NCBI RefSeq assembly: GCF_000688415.1
Contig: NZ_JIAH01000005.1
Location: 372,001-436,000 of the forward strand
Origin: Corynebacterium pseudodiphtheriticum DSM 44287
GTDB lineage: Bacteria; Actinomycetota; Actinomycetes; Mycobacteriales; Mycobacteriaceae
DNA: 64,000 nt
Direction of reading: 5' to 3'
The first letter of the stretch is position 1. Each line of letters opens with the position of its first letter. Below the pieces are notes generated by a model. That model saw nothing but the letters and a program-made list of their open reading frames with translations. It searched no databases and was not told where the DNA came from. The position numbers and the translations under genes are program-made. Shown here piece by piece: positions 35,796 through 44,719 of the stretch.

Positions 35796-37223
35796 GTGTC
35801 TCACACCGCAAAGCGAATGGTCATCATAGGCGGAGGGCCAGCCGGGTATGAAGCAGCCTCGGCGGCAACTAAATATGGTGCCAAAGTGACCTTGATTGAT
35901 GATCTGGCTCCGGGTGGCAACTCGGTGCTGCTGGATTGTGTTCCATCGAAATCGTTTATCGCCGGCGCGAATATTAAAACTGACTTGCGCCGTGCCGACG
36001 ACATGGGCTTGAACGAGGGGATTGGTGAAACCAACCTTTCGGTGAAAGCGCTGAACGAACGTGTGCAGGTGCTGGCTAATGACCAGTCCGCCGATATCGC
36101 CGAAGGCCTGGAAGAGCTGGGCGTGCGCGTAATTAACGGTCGCGCTAGCTTCGAGGAAATGGTTTCCGGCGTCACCCACCTGGTTACTGCTACCCATAAA
36201 GAAGATGGCCGCGAAGAACTTATCCCGTGTGACCTGGTGTTGCTGGCCACCGGTGCGAGCCCACGTATTTTGCCGGGTGCGCAGCCAGATGGTGAACGGA
36301 TTTTGACGTGGCAGCAAATTTATAACTTGGAAGAGCTGCCAGAGCACCTCATTGTGGTTGGTTCCGGTGTTACTGGTGCCGAGTTTGTCTCCGCGTTCTC
36401 TGAGCTGGATGTGAAGGTCACCATGGTGGCCTCACGTGATCGTATTTTGCCGCATGACGACGCCGATGCTGCCGATACTCTGGAGGAAGTGCTGGCCGAG
36501 CGTGGCGTGGAACTGGAAAAGCACGCGCGTGTTTCCGAGATCAAGCGCACTGACGGTGAAGGTGGGCAAGGCGTTGTGGTGATCACTGACGACGGCCGTG
36601 AAATTCATGGCTCGCATGCGCTGCTGTCGATTGGTTCCATCCCGAATACCTCCAATATGGGTCTGGAGCGCCTAGGTGTGGAGATGGAAAAGTCTGGCCA
36701 CATCAAGGTGGACCGCGTCTCGCGTACCAACGTGCCGAATGTTTATGCCGCTGGCGATTGCTCGAACCTGTTCCCATTAGCATCGGTGGCTGCTATGCAG
36801 GGCCGTATCGCGGCCTACCACGCACTAGGCGAAGGTGTCTCGCCATTGCGTTTGAAGACGGTGGCTACCGCGGTGTTCACTCGTCCGGAGATCGCGGCTG
36901 TGGGAGTGACAGAAAAAGAAATCGAAGATGGGGAAGTGCTGGCCCGGAAGTTTAAATTGCCGTTGCACACCAACCCACGTGCGAAGATGCGTTCGCTGCG
37001 CCATGGTTTTGTGAAGATTTTCTGCCGTGGGCAATCCGACCTGGTTATTGGTGGCGTGGTCGTTGCTCCGCATGCTTCGGAGCTGATTTTGCCGATCGCG
37101 GTTGCGGTGGCAAACAACCTCACTGTGACGGATCTGGCGGATTCTTTTGCCGTGTACCCGTCACTGTCTGGTTCGATCACCGAGGCAGCTCGTCGCCTGA
37201 TTGCCCCAGATACGCTGACTTAA
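35796..37223 (+). CDS. lpdA: flavoprotein NAD(P)H:quinone reductase, LpdA-type, lacking the redox disulfide
   Basis: A 475-residue member of the pyridine nucleotide-disulfide reductase fold: FAD motif IGGGPAGYEA (11-20), NAD(P) motif VVGSGVTGAEFVSAF, second FAD motif VYAAGDCSN, and dimerisation domain. The usual CxxxxC is S43-x4-C48 (GGNSVLLDCVPSK), and the catalytic His-Glu pair is absent (VYPSLSGSITEA). Both losses are known for mycobacterial LpdA (Rv3303c), which acts as a quinone reductase and not as lipoamide dehydrogenase. AAGGAG lies 5 nt before GTG 35796. A terminator follows before pyc. Confidence 0.9.
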   Translation: MSHTAKRMVIIGGGPAGYEAASAATKYGAKVTLIDDLAPGGNSVLLDCVPSKSFIAGANIKTDLRRADDMGLNEGIGETNLSVKALNERVQVLANDQSADIAEGLEELGVRVINGRASFEEMVSGVTHLVTATHKEDGREELIPCDLVLLATGASPRILPGAQPDGERILTWQQIYNLEELPEHLIVVGSGVTGAEFVSAFSELDVKVTMVASRDRILPHDDADAADTLEEVLAERGVELEKHARVSEIKRTDGEGGQGVVVITDDGREIHGSHALLSIGSIPNTSNMGLERLGVEMEKSGHIKVDRVSRTNVPNVYAAGDCSNLFPLASVAAMQGRIAAYHALGEGVSPLRLKTVATAVFTRPEIAAVGVTEKEIEDGEVLARKFKLPLHTNPRAKMRSLRHGFVKIFCRGQSDLVIGGVVVAPHASELILPIAVAVANNLTVTDLADSFAVYPSLSGSITEAARRLIAPDTLT

Positions 37224-37254
37224 GCTGCGTATTTTCTATCGAGATATCACCCCT

Positions 37255-37278
37255 CCCGCCGTCACCCACGGCGGGTTT
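37255..37278 (+). terminator. probable terminator of lpdA
   Basis: CCCGCCG (37255-37261) pairs with CGGCGGG (37269-37275) across a 7-nt loop, followed by TTT and an AT-rich stretch. The T-run is short. Confidence 0.65.
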
Positions 37279-37388
37279 AGTATATTGAGACCTAGATTAC
37301 CCAACAATCTGTAACGCTCAGCCGGTGAGGCGGTGTGTGACGATGTGGGTGGGTGATTTCTCATGTGTATATCCGAAAGGAAAATGAC

Positions 37389-40300
37389 GTGCCACAGTCA
37401 GGCTTGCCAGCCTTCAACAAAATTCTTGTTGCTAACCGCGGCGAAATTGCCGTTCGCGCATTCCGCGCCGCTTTCGAGACCGGCGCGCGTACCGTCGCGG
37501 TGTATCCGAAAGAAGACCGCAACTCTTTCCACCGTGCTTTTGCCGATGAGGCAGTGCGGATTGGTGCGGAAGCTCAGCCGGTTAAGGCATATCTGGACGT
37601 CGACGAAATCATTCGCGCTGCGAAGAAATCTGGTGCGGACGCGGTTTATCCGGGCTATGGTTTCTTGTCTGAGCGTGCGGATTTGGCACGCAAGTGCGCC
37701 GAAAACGGAATCAAATTCATTGGGCCAACAGAAGATACTTTGCACCTGACCGGTGATAAGGCCGCGGCTGTTCATGCTGCAGAAGAAGCTGGCTTGCCGA
37801 CGCTGAAGGATTCGAAACCGTCGTCGGATGTCGATACGCTGGTGGAGTATTCCGCAGACTTTGAATATCCGCTGTTCGTCAAAGCCGTGGCTGGTGGTGG
37901 CGGGCGTGGCATGCGCTTTGTGAAAAACGAGAAAGAGCTGCGCACCAAAATCTCCGAAGCTTCTCGTGAAGCCGAGGCCGCATTCGGAGACGCTAGTGTT
38001 TATCTAGAGACCGCGGTGATTAAGCCACAGCACATCGAGGTCCAGATCCTGGCGGATTCGCACGGCAACGTGGTGCACCTGTATGAGCGTGACTGCTCGT
38101 TGCAGCGTCGTCACCAAAAAGTTGTTGAAATTGCTCCGGCGCAGTTTTTGGATGCTGAGCTGCGGGAAAAGATTTGTGCCGACGCGGTGCGATTCTGTGA
38201 ACACATCAATTATGAGGGTGCCGGTACAGTCGAGTTTCTTGTCGACGAAAACGGCAAGCACGTCTTCATTGAAATGAACCCGCGTGTGCAGGTGGAACAT
38301 ACCGTCACCGAGGAAGTTACTTCGGTCGATATCGTGAAATCGCAAATGCACATTGCTGCTGGTGCGACGCTGCACGAATTGGGTCTGACACAGGATTCCA
38401 TCACACTTTCCGGTGCCGCGTTGCAGTGCCGTATTACCACTGAGGATCCTGCCAACGGCTTCCGCCCGGATACCGGCACGGTGTCGTCGTACCGTTCGCC
38501 GGGCGGTGCGGGTGTACGTCTGGATGGCGCTACCTCTGTCGGGGCTGAGATCACCCCGAATTTTGACTCGCTGCTGGTGAAAATGACTTGCCGTGGTGCG
38601 GATTTCCAGATCGCTGTAGCCCGTGCCCAGCGCGCACTGAACGAATTCACCGTCACCGGTGTCTCGACGAATATCGGCTTCCTGCGCGCCTTGCTGCGCG
38701 AACCAGAATTCGCGAATAAACGCATTAACACTGGCTTCATTGCGGATCACCCACATCTGCTGGAAGCGCCACCAGCTGATGATGAGCCAGGCCGGATCTT
38801 GGAATACATCGCAGATATGACCGTGAATAAACCACACGGTGAACGCCCAACTGCGCTGCGTGCTTTCGATAAGCTGCCAAAGAAATTGTCCCCGGAGATC
38901 CCGAAGGGCTCCCGTGATCGCTTGCTGGAGCTCGGCCCAGAAGGTTTCGCGAAATCGATCCGCGAGCAAGATGCGCTGGCGGTCACAGATACCACGTTCC
39001 GCGATGCACACCAGTCATTGCTGGCTACCCGCGTGCGTACCTCTACGCTGTTCGCTGCGGCCCAGCATGTCGCACGCATGACCCCGGATCTGTACTCCGT
39101 GGAAGCCTGGGGCGGTGCTACTTACGACGTCTCTATGCGTTTCTTGCATGAAGATCCTTGGCAGCGCTTGGATCTGCTGCGTAAAGAGATGCCAAACATC
39201 AACCTGCAAATGCTGCTGCGTGGGCGCAACACCGTTGGCTACACGCCGTACCCGGATGCCGTCGCTAAGGCCTTCGTGCAGGAAGCTTCCGATTCCGGCA
39301 TCGATATTTTCCGTATTTTCGATGCGCTGAATGATGTTTCGCAAATGCGCCCAGCTATCGACGCTGTGCTGGAAACCAACAAGTCGGTCGCCGAAGTAGC
39401 TCTGGCCTACTCGGGTGATATGGCTTCGCCGAAAGAGAATATTTACACTCTGGATTACTACCTGCGCCTGGCAGAAGAGATTGTGAAATCCGGTGCGCAC
39501 GTATTGGCAATCAAGGATATGGCGGGCTTGCTGCGTCCGGCAGCCGCCAGCAAGTTAATTACTGAACTTCGCAAGAACTTCGATTTGCCGGTGCACGTGC
39601 ATACGCACGACACCGCTGGCGGCCAACTTGCAACGTATTTGGCAGCAGCCAACGCAGGTGCGGATGCGGTCGACGGGGCTTCGGCTCCATTGGCCGGCAC
39701 CACGTCGCAGCCATCACTGTCGGCGATTGTGGCTGCCTTCGAAAATACTGACCGCGATACTGGTCTGGATCTGCAGGCTGTAGGCGATCTGGAACCGTAT
39801 TGGGAAGCAGTGCGGCAAGTGTATGCACCGTTTGAGTCTGGTATTCCTGGGCCGACGGGCCGCGTGTACAAGCACGAAATCCCGGGCGGCCAGCTATCTA
39901 ACTTGCGTACCCAGGCCAGCGCGCTGGGCTTGGCCGATCGCTTCGAGTTGATCGAAGACACCTATGCCGCCGTGAACGAGATGCTGGGGCGCCCTACCAA
40001 AGTCACGCCATCGTCCAAGGTAGTGGGCGACTTGGCGCTGCACTTGGTGGGAGCAAATGTCTCGCCGGAAGATTTCGCGGCTGATCCGCAGAAATATGAC
40101 ATCCCGGATTCGGTCATTGCGTTCTTGCGCGGTGAGTTGGGTACCCCACCAGCTGGTTGGCCAGAGCTGAAAGATAAAGCACTAGCGGGCCGCTCTGATT
40201 CGAAACCGGCGTTGACCGAGGTGCCGGAAGAAGAAGAAAAAGCGCTTGCCGACGACGACAAGTGGGTGCGCCGCGGTGGGCTGGATCGTCTATTGTTCCC

Positions 40301-40817
40301 GAAGCAGGTGGAAGAATTCGCAGAATTCAAGCGCCGCTACGGCGATACTTCCGCGTTGGATGATCGCGTCTTCTTCTATGGCTTGGTGGAAGGCGAAGAA
40401 ACCGTGTTGCACTTTGCTCCGGACGAGACAGGCTCCACTCCGCCATCCATGGTGGTACGTCTGGATGCCGTGGGTGATCCGGATGAGAAGGGCATCTGCA
40501 ATGTCGTGATGAACGTCAATGGACAGATCCGCCCGATCAAGGTCCGCGATAACTCAGTGGAATCGTCCGTCGCGTCTGTGGAAAAGGCCGATAAGTCTAA
40601 CCCGGGCCACGTTGCAGCGCCATTTGCTGGTGTGGTGAACCCAACTGCACAGGTTGGTGACAAGGTTTCTGCTGGCGACGAAGTTGCCATTATCGAGGCG
40701 ATGAAGATGGAAGCCCAGATTTCCGCGACCGTGGATGGCACCATCGAACGGGTTGCGATGGGCCAAGCCACTAGCGTGGAAGGTGGAGACCTGATCGTAG
40801 TGATCAAGGAAGACTAG
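37389..40817 (+). CDS. pyc: pyruvate carboxylase
   Basis: A 1142-residue multidomain anaplerotic enzyme making oxaloacetate from pyruvate, bicarbonate and ATP. Order: biotin carboxylase (about 10-460; [42 protein letters not shown]), carboxyltransferase of the HMGL type (about 540-820; DTTFRDAHQSLLATR, IKDMAGLL, HVHTHDTAGG metal ligands), PYC/OADA allosteric domain, and biotin carrier domain with the biotinyl Lys in EAMKMEA near the C-terminus. GTG 37389 is chosen because AAAGGA lies 7 nt upstream. BirA for biotinylation is encoded 16 kb away. Confidence 0.98.
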   Translation: MPQSGLPAFNKILVANRGEIAVRAFRAAFETGARTVAVYPKEDRNSFHRAFADEAVRIGAEAQPVKAYLDVDEIIRAAKKSGADAVYPGYGFLSERADLARKCAENGIKFIGPTEDTLHLTGDKAAAVHAAEEAGLPTLKDSKPSSDVDTLVEYSADFEYPLFVKAVAGGGGRGMRFVKNEKELRTKISEASREAEAAFGDASVYLETAVIKPQHIEVQILADSHGNVVHLYERDCSLQRRHQKVVEIAPAQFLDAELREKICADAVRFCEHINYEGAGTVEFLVDENGKHVFIEMNPRVQVEHTVTEEVTSVDIVKSQMHIAAGATLHELGLTQDSITLSGAALQCRITTEDPANGFRPDTGTVSSYRSPGGAGVRLDGATSVGAEITPNFDSLLVKMTCRGADFQIAVARAQRALNEFTVTGVSTNIGFLRALLREPEFANKRINTGFIADHPHLLEAPPADDEPGRILEYIADMTVNKPHGERPTALRAFDKLPKKLSPEIPKGSRDRLLELGPEGFAKSIREQDALAVTDTTFRDAHQSLLATRVRTSTLFAAAQHVARMTPDLYSVEAWGGATYDVSMRFLHEDPWQRLDLLRKEMPNINLQMLLRGRNTVGYTPYPDAVAKAFVQEASDSGIDIFRIFDALNDVSQMRPAIDAVLETNKSVAEVALAYSGDMASPKENIYTLDYYLRLAEEIVKSGAHVLAIKDMAGLLRPAAASKLITELRKNFDLPVHVHTHDTAGGQLATYLAAANAGADAVDGASAPLAGTTSQPSLSAIVAAFENTDRDTGLDLQAVGDLEPYWEAVRQVYAPFESGIPGPTGRVYKHEIPGGQLSNLRTQASALGLADRFELIEDTYAAVNEMLGRPTKVTPSSKVVGDLALHLVGANVSPEDFAADPQKYDIPDSVIAFLRGELGTPPAGWPELKDKALAGRSDSKPALTEVPEEEEKALADDDKWVRRGGLDRLLFPKQVEEFAEFKRRYGDTSALDDRVFFYGLVEGEETVLHFAPDETGSTPPSMVVRLDAVGDPDEKGICNVVMNVNGQIRPIKVRDNSVESSVASVEKADKSNPGHVAAPFAGVVNPTAQVGDKVSAGDEVAIIEAMKMEAQISATVDGTIERVAMGQATSVEGGDLIVVIKED

Positions 40818-40820
40818 TGC

Positions 40821-40841
40821 GAGACTAGACTAGCTAGTCTC
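40821..40841. terminator. palindromic terminator candidate between pyc and the siderophore-binding gene
   Basis: GAGACTAG and CTAGTCTC face each other, and within them AGACTAGCTAGTCT (40827-40840) is a perfect palindrome; a partial copy, TCTAGCTAGTCT, follows at 40844-40855. The 31-nt gap between convergent stop codons consists almost only of these CTAG-rich repeats. No T-run is present. Confidence 0.45.
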
Positions 40842-40848
40842 TGTCTAG

Positions 40849-41955
40849 CTAGTCTGCGTCCACTTCGAAGTACTCGGCGATATCGTCGAGTACTTCGTTT
40901 GCTCCATAAATGCCGACGGCGCTCATCCAAATGGTGTCGTCGACATCGTGGATCTCACCTTTCAGTTGGTTCCAGAGCGGATTGCGCTGGAATTCTTCTT
41001 GTGTCTTTGCGGCTTCGCCATCGTTGTCGCCATACGCGCTGGTAAAGATGTAGTCTGCATCCGCTTTGGCGATTTCTTCTGCGGAAATTTCGGTGGTGAA
41101 CCCAGTGCCGGTGGAAGCGTCATTTCGTGCGAAGCCGAGATCGGCAAAGATCACCCCGATATAGCTGTCGTCTTTATAGATCCGAGTCGGCCCATCGACG
41201 AATCGCACGGACGTCACGCTCGGGTTTTTCCCGAGCTTTTCGCGTACGCGATCACCGATGCGCGCAGCACGCTCTTCGTATTCGGTGATCAGCTCGTCGG
41301 CTTTTTCGGTTTTATCCGCTACTTCACCTACCAGGCGCAAGCTGTCTTTCCAGCCATGGCCTCCAGAATCAGAAAAAACCGTCGGCGCGATGCTGCTCAT
41401 CCGTTCGTAGAGATCTTCATGCCGGACTTTCGACGACAAGATCGCATCGGGTTTCAGCGCAGCGATTTTCTCTAATGACGGGTCATTAAGTTCACCAACC
41501 GAGACCGCGTCACCTGCGTATTTCTCACCATCATCGCCGAAATAAGCAGGGATTTCGCTGCCCCCTTGGAGCTCGGTGAAGCCAACGACGTGCAAGCCCA
41601 GAGCGATAGCTGGGTCCAATACCGTGCGGTCGAGTGCTGCGACGGTGGTAATTTCTTCGCCCAGCTCCGTCGATCCCATTGCGTGCGAAATTGTCCGTGT
41701 AGCAGACGATTCTGTGCTGCCTGCAGTGCCGGTGGTTGTATTCTGGCCGGAGTGCGCAGAATCATCGGCTGGTGCGGTACATGCAGTCAGTAGCCCCAAG
41801 CTGCAGGCGACTGCGAGGAATGCGCTTCTGGCCTTCCGGCTGTGGAATGGGCTGCCGAGCGATTGTCTGCTTATCGACGTTGGGTGTGGGGAGAATTGCC
41901 TGTGGGGAAGTGGTGAGGAAACTGCTGCTGCTTCGGGCAGTGGGGATGCTGGCAC
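40849..41955 (-). CDS. iron-siderophore ABC transporter substrate-binding lipoprotein
   Basis: A 368-residue class III (FecB/FhuD-type) binding protein: ITTVAALDRTVLDPAIALGL, SLEKIAALKPDAILSS and SSIAPTVFSDSG are typical. The lipobox is LLTAC. GTG 41955 is selected since AGGAGG lies 10 nt upstream, leaving a 40-residue Pro/Ser-rich stretch before the hydrophobic signal; a later start is possible. No permease or ATPase gene is adjacent, so it is an orphan component using other transport proteins. A DtxR-like box lies upstream, indicating repression by iron. Confidence 0.88.
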   Translation of the reverse strand: MPASPLPEAAAVSSPLPHRQFSPHPTSISRQSLGSPFHSRKARSAFLAVACSLGLLTACTAPADDSAHSGQNTTTGTAGSTESSATRTISHAMGSTELGEEITTVAALDRTVLDPAIALGLHVVGFTELQGGSEIPAYFGDDGEKYAGDAVSVGELNDPSLEKIAALKPDAILSSKVRHEDLYERMSSIAPTVFSDSGGHGWKDSLRLVGEVADKTEKADELITEYEERAARIGDRVREKLGKNPSVTSVRFVDGPTRIYKDDSYIGVIFADLGFARNDASTGTGFTTEISAEEIAKADADYIFTSAYGDNDGEAAKTQEEFQRNPLWNQLKGEIHDVDDTIWMSAVGIYGANEVLDDIAEYFEVDAD

Positions 41956-42046
41956 TGTGGCTGTACCTCCTGGTCGCAAAACTGAAGTGCAGACCAGCAA
42001 CGCCGAACTAGCGTACGGTGTTGCTAGTCCACCCTTATTACGACCA

Positions 42047-42065
42047 ATAGGTTAGCATAGCCAAA
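42047..42065. promoter_or_regulatory. DtxR-like iron box
   Basis: ATAGGTTAGCATAGCCAAA matches the 19-bp DtxR consensus TTAGGTTAGGCTAACCTAA at 14 of 19 positions, with the left half TAGGTTAG intact. It lies about 90 bp upstream of the siderophore-binding lipoprotein start. Confidence 0.65.
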
Positions 42066-42127
42066 TTTATAAGTTATTGTGAAGCTGGGTGATGAAGCGG
42101 TGGTGATGATGTGGAGACCATGAAATA

Positions 42128-42157
42128 GCCACGGAGCCGTGGCGGGTTAAATCCCGC
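42128..42157. terminator. two stacked hairpins after the GNAT gene
   Basis: CCACG/CGTGG within 42129-42142 and GCGGG/CCCGC within 42142-42157 form adjacent small stems about 45 nt beyond the GNAT stop. A terminator for the minus-strand GNAT gene is possible; there is no long T-run. Confidence 0.35.
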
Positions 42158-42200
42158 TCAACGTGCAGACCGGCCCCGCTAGACTCCCACAACGCCTCCG

Positions 42201-42701
42201 CTAAACGCGTGGAGTCGCGAACCACTTGACCATTGTGGAATCTGTCTTGTATTCGAAGCCGAATTTCTCATAGCGCGAACGCGCACGTGGGTTGTCCTTA
42301 TCCACGAACAAAGAGATACCTGGGGCGCCTTGTGCGCGCGCGAGCTCCACACCGGCCTCCAGGAGACGAGTGCCCAACCCGAGGCCGGCATAGCGGCGCT
42401 CAACCGCGATCACGAGCTCCGGAACCTCTGGGTAGCCAACCCAGCCAGAACCAGGATTATTGGACTTCCAGTAGCGCAAAAACAGGCCACCGGCAGGCAC
42501 CGCGTGGCTTGATACCGCGATGATGCCACCCTGGGTGTACGGATCCCACTGGTTGACGTATTTGTGGTGATCAGCGGCTTCGCTTTCCGGGAGATCGCGG
42601 GACTCGTCGCCGAAAACGTCAGCTAAGTAGTGCAGACGGGATAGGTAGGTGCGGTCCTCGTTGGTAGCCGGGCGCAGGGTGATAGTTGTGTCGTTAGTCA
42701 T
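42201..42701 (-). CDS. GNAT-family N-acetyltransferase
   Basis: A 166-residue GCN5-related acetyltransferase. The acetyl-CoA-binding motif A is AVERRYAGLGLGTRLLEAGVE (in part RRYAGLGLGTRLL), followed by motif B-like LFVDKDNPRARSRYEKFGFE. It would acetylate an amine on a protein or small molecule; the substrate is unknown. It stands alone between the iron-box region and accBC. Confidence 0.9.
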   Translation of the reverse strand: MTNDTTITLRPATNEDRTYLSRLHYLADVFGDESRDLPESEAADHHKYVNQWDPYTQGGIIAVSSHAVPAGGLFLRYWKSNNPGSGWVGYPEVPELVIAVERRYAGLGLGTRLLEAGVELARAQGAPGISLFVDKDNPRARSRYEKFGFEYKTDSTMVKWFATPRV

Positions 42702-42759
42702 AGCTACCTAGGATAACCGAAATCTATATAGCGTGGGCTACACATTTTGGGAAGAAGAC

Positions 42760-44538
42760 TTATTTGATCTCCAACATGACATCGCCTTTGCCGATTTGTC
42801 CACCTTCAGCGATTTGCAGGCCAGTCACTGTGCCAGCTTTGTGGGCTTTCACCGGGTTTTCCATTTTCATGGCTTCCAGGACGACGATGACATCGCCTTC
42901 TGCGACCTCTTGGTTTTCTTCCACAGCCACCTTGATCACGGTGCCTTGCATTGGAGCAGTGACGGCATCACCGGACACGGCGGCCTTAGAGCTACCGCCG
43001 CGACGTTTCTTTGCCTTCTTCTTTGGCGCTTCTCCGCCACCGCCAACAGTCAATGAGCCAGGCAGTGCAACTTCGATGCGACGCCCGTCGATTTCGACAA
43101 CGTATTTCTGCGGTGGCAAGTCGGCTTCGGCTTCCGGTTCCACGTGTTCCCCAGAAAAAGCAGCGAGTTCGTTGTTCCATTCTTCTTCGATCCACTTGGT
43201 GTATACCGTAAAACCTTCGGCATCGGCGGATGCGAAAGCCGGATCGTCGATGATTGTGCGGTGGAAAGGGATGACCGTGGGCATGCCGTCGACCAGGAAC
43301 TCATCCAGTGCACGGCGAGAACGCGCTAGGGCTTCTTCGCGGTTTTCCGCGTGCACGATCAGCTTGGCCAGCATGGAGTCGAACTGGCCGCCGATTACGG
43401 TGCCCTGGCGTACGCCGGAATCCACGCGGATACCGGGGCCGGCCGGCTCGGAATAAGTCGCCACGGTGCCTGGTGTGGGCATGAAATTTGCGCCTGGATC
43501 CTCGCCGTTGATGCGGAATTCAAAGGCATGGCCGACTGGGGTGGGGTCTTCGCTAAAGCGCAGTTTTTGCCCTTCGGCGATGCGGAACTGCTCGCGCACC
43601 AAATCGATGCCGGTGGTTACCTCCGTAACCGGGTGTTCTACCTGCAGTCGGGTATTGACCTCCAAGAAGGAAATCAGGCCGTCGGAACCCACCAAGAACT
43701 CGACGGTTCCGGCACCGTAATAACCGGCCTCACGGCAGATGCGTTTGGATGATTCGTGGATTTCTGCGCGCTGCGCGTCCGTCAAGAACGGGGCTGGGGC
43801 TTCTTCCACCAATTTTTGGAAACGACGCTGTAGCGAACAGTCACGCGTGCCGGCGACGATGACGTTGCCGTGCTGGTCGGCCAGCACCTGGGCTTCCACG
43901 TGGCGGGCACGGTCGAGGTAACGTTCGACGAAGCATTCTCCGCGGCCGAAGGCGGCAGTCGCTTCACGGGTGGCGGATTCAAAAAGTTCGGCAACTTCTT
44001 CGCGCTCGTAGGCGACTTTCATGCCACGGCCACCACCACCAAATGCGGCTTTAATGGCGATGGGCAGGCCGTGTGCGTCCGCGAAAGCTTCCACTTCTGC
44101 GGCGTCAGCGACTGGATCTTTGGTGCCCGGTGCCATCGGGGCTTCAGCTTTTTCTGCGATATGGCGCGCGGTGACTTTATCGCCTAGGTTCGCGATGGCT
44201 TCTGGTGAGGGGCCAATCCAGATAAAGCCGGCGTCGATGACTGCTTGTGCGAAATCGGCATTTTCGGATAGGAAGCCGTAGCCAGGGTGGATGGCGTTGG
44301 CGCCGGATTTCTTCGCGGCGTCGAGTACTTTGTGGAAGTCCAAATATGACTCTGCAGACGTGGAGCCACCCAAGGCGAAAGCTTCGTCGGCAAGCCCAAC
44401 GAAAGGCGCGTTGGCGTCGGGTTCCGCATAGACGGCCACGGAGCCGATGCCGGCGTCCTTGGCGGCGCGGATGATGCGTACCGCGATCTCTCCGCGGTTG
44501 GCGATCAATACCTTGGTGATCTTTGTCTGTTCAGCCAC
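42760..44538 (-). CDS. accBC: acyl-CoA carboxylase alpha subunit (biotin carboxylase + biotin carrier)
   Basis: A 592-residue fusion that carboxylates its own biotin for use by the DtsR/AccD beta subunits, giving malonyl-CoA for fatty acid and mycolic acid synthesis. Biotin carboxylase domain: [58 protein letters not shown] Lys/Arg-rich linker ([10 protein letters not shown]) leads to the carrier domain with biotinyl Lys in EAMKMEN about 35 residues from the end. GTG 44538 has GGAGGG 6 nt upstream. It is transcribed towards the siderophore region, separately from the dtsR genes. Confidence 0.97.
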   Translation of the reverse strand: MAEQTKITKVLIANRGEIAVRIIRAAKDAGIGSVAVYAEPDANAPFVGLADEAFALGGSTSAESYLDFHKVLDAAKKSGANAIHPGYGFLSENADFAQAVIDAGFIWIGPSPEAIANLGDKVTARHIAEKAEAPMAPGTKDPVADAAEVEAFADAHGLPIAIKAAFGGGGRGMKVAYEREEVAELFESATREATAAFGRGECFVERYLDRARHVEAQVLADQHGNVIVAGTRDCSLQRRFQKLVEEAPAPFLTDAQRAEIHESSKRICREAGYYGAGTVEFLVGSDGLISFLEVNTRLQVEHPVTEVTTGIDLVREQFRIAEGQKLRFSEDPTPVGHAFEFRINGEDPGANFMPTPGTVATYSEPAGPGIRVDSGVRQGTVIGGQFDSMLAKLIVHAENREEALARSRRALDEFLVDGMPTVIPFHRTIIDDPAFASADAEGFTVYTKWIEEEWNNELAAFSGEHVEPEAEADLPPQKYVVEIDGRRIEVALPGSLTVGGGGEAPKKKAKKRRGGSSKAAVSGDAVTAPMQGTVIKVAVEENQEVAEGDVIVVLEAMKMENPVKAHKAGTVTGLQIAEGGQIGKGDVMLEIK

Positions 44539-44612
44539 GTTGGCCCTCCATAGCGCTTAAAGTAAAAAATCGTTGCACAATTCGTGAATCCGTCTCAGTC
44601 TATTCTTACACA

Positions 44613-44642
44613 CCAAAACATGAGAAAACCATCAGGTTTTGG
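44613..44642. promoter_or_regulatory. nested inverted repeat upstream of accBC
   Basis: CCAAAAC (44613-44619) mirrors GTTTTGG (44636-44642), and inside it AAAACC (44625-44630) mirrors GGTTTT (44635-44640). It lies about 80 bp upstream of the accBC start and could be an operator for a lipid-biosynthesis regulator; no consensus is claimed. Confidence 0.4.
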
Positions 44643-44719
44643 TTTGTGTTCCAAAATCATGCCGAAAATCGTGCAAAAACCAAAATCGCGGCATCGGCTA
44701 ATTATTTTTCGGCGTCGCT

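Noticed and set aside
38004..39011. 335-codon open frame antisense to pyc
   Set aside because: Lies wholly within the conserved biotin carboxylase/carboxyltransferase coding sequence; no motif or ribosome binding site.
42128..42157. GCGGGTTAAATCCCGC looks like a tRNA T-arm
   Set aside because: Loop is 6 not 7 nt, and no D-arm, anticodon arm or acceptor stem can be drawn around it.
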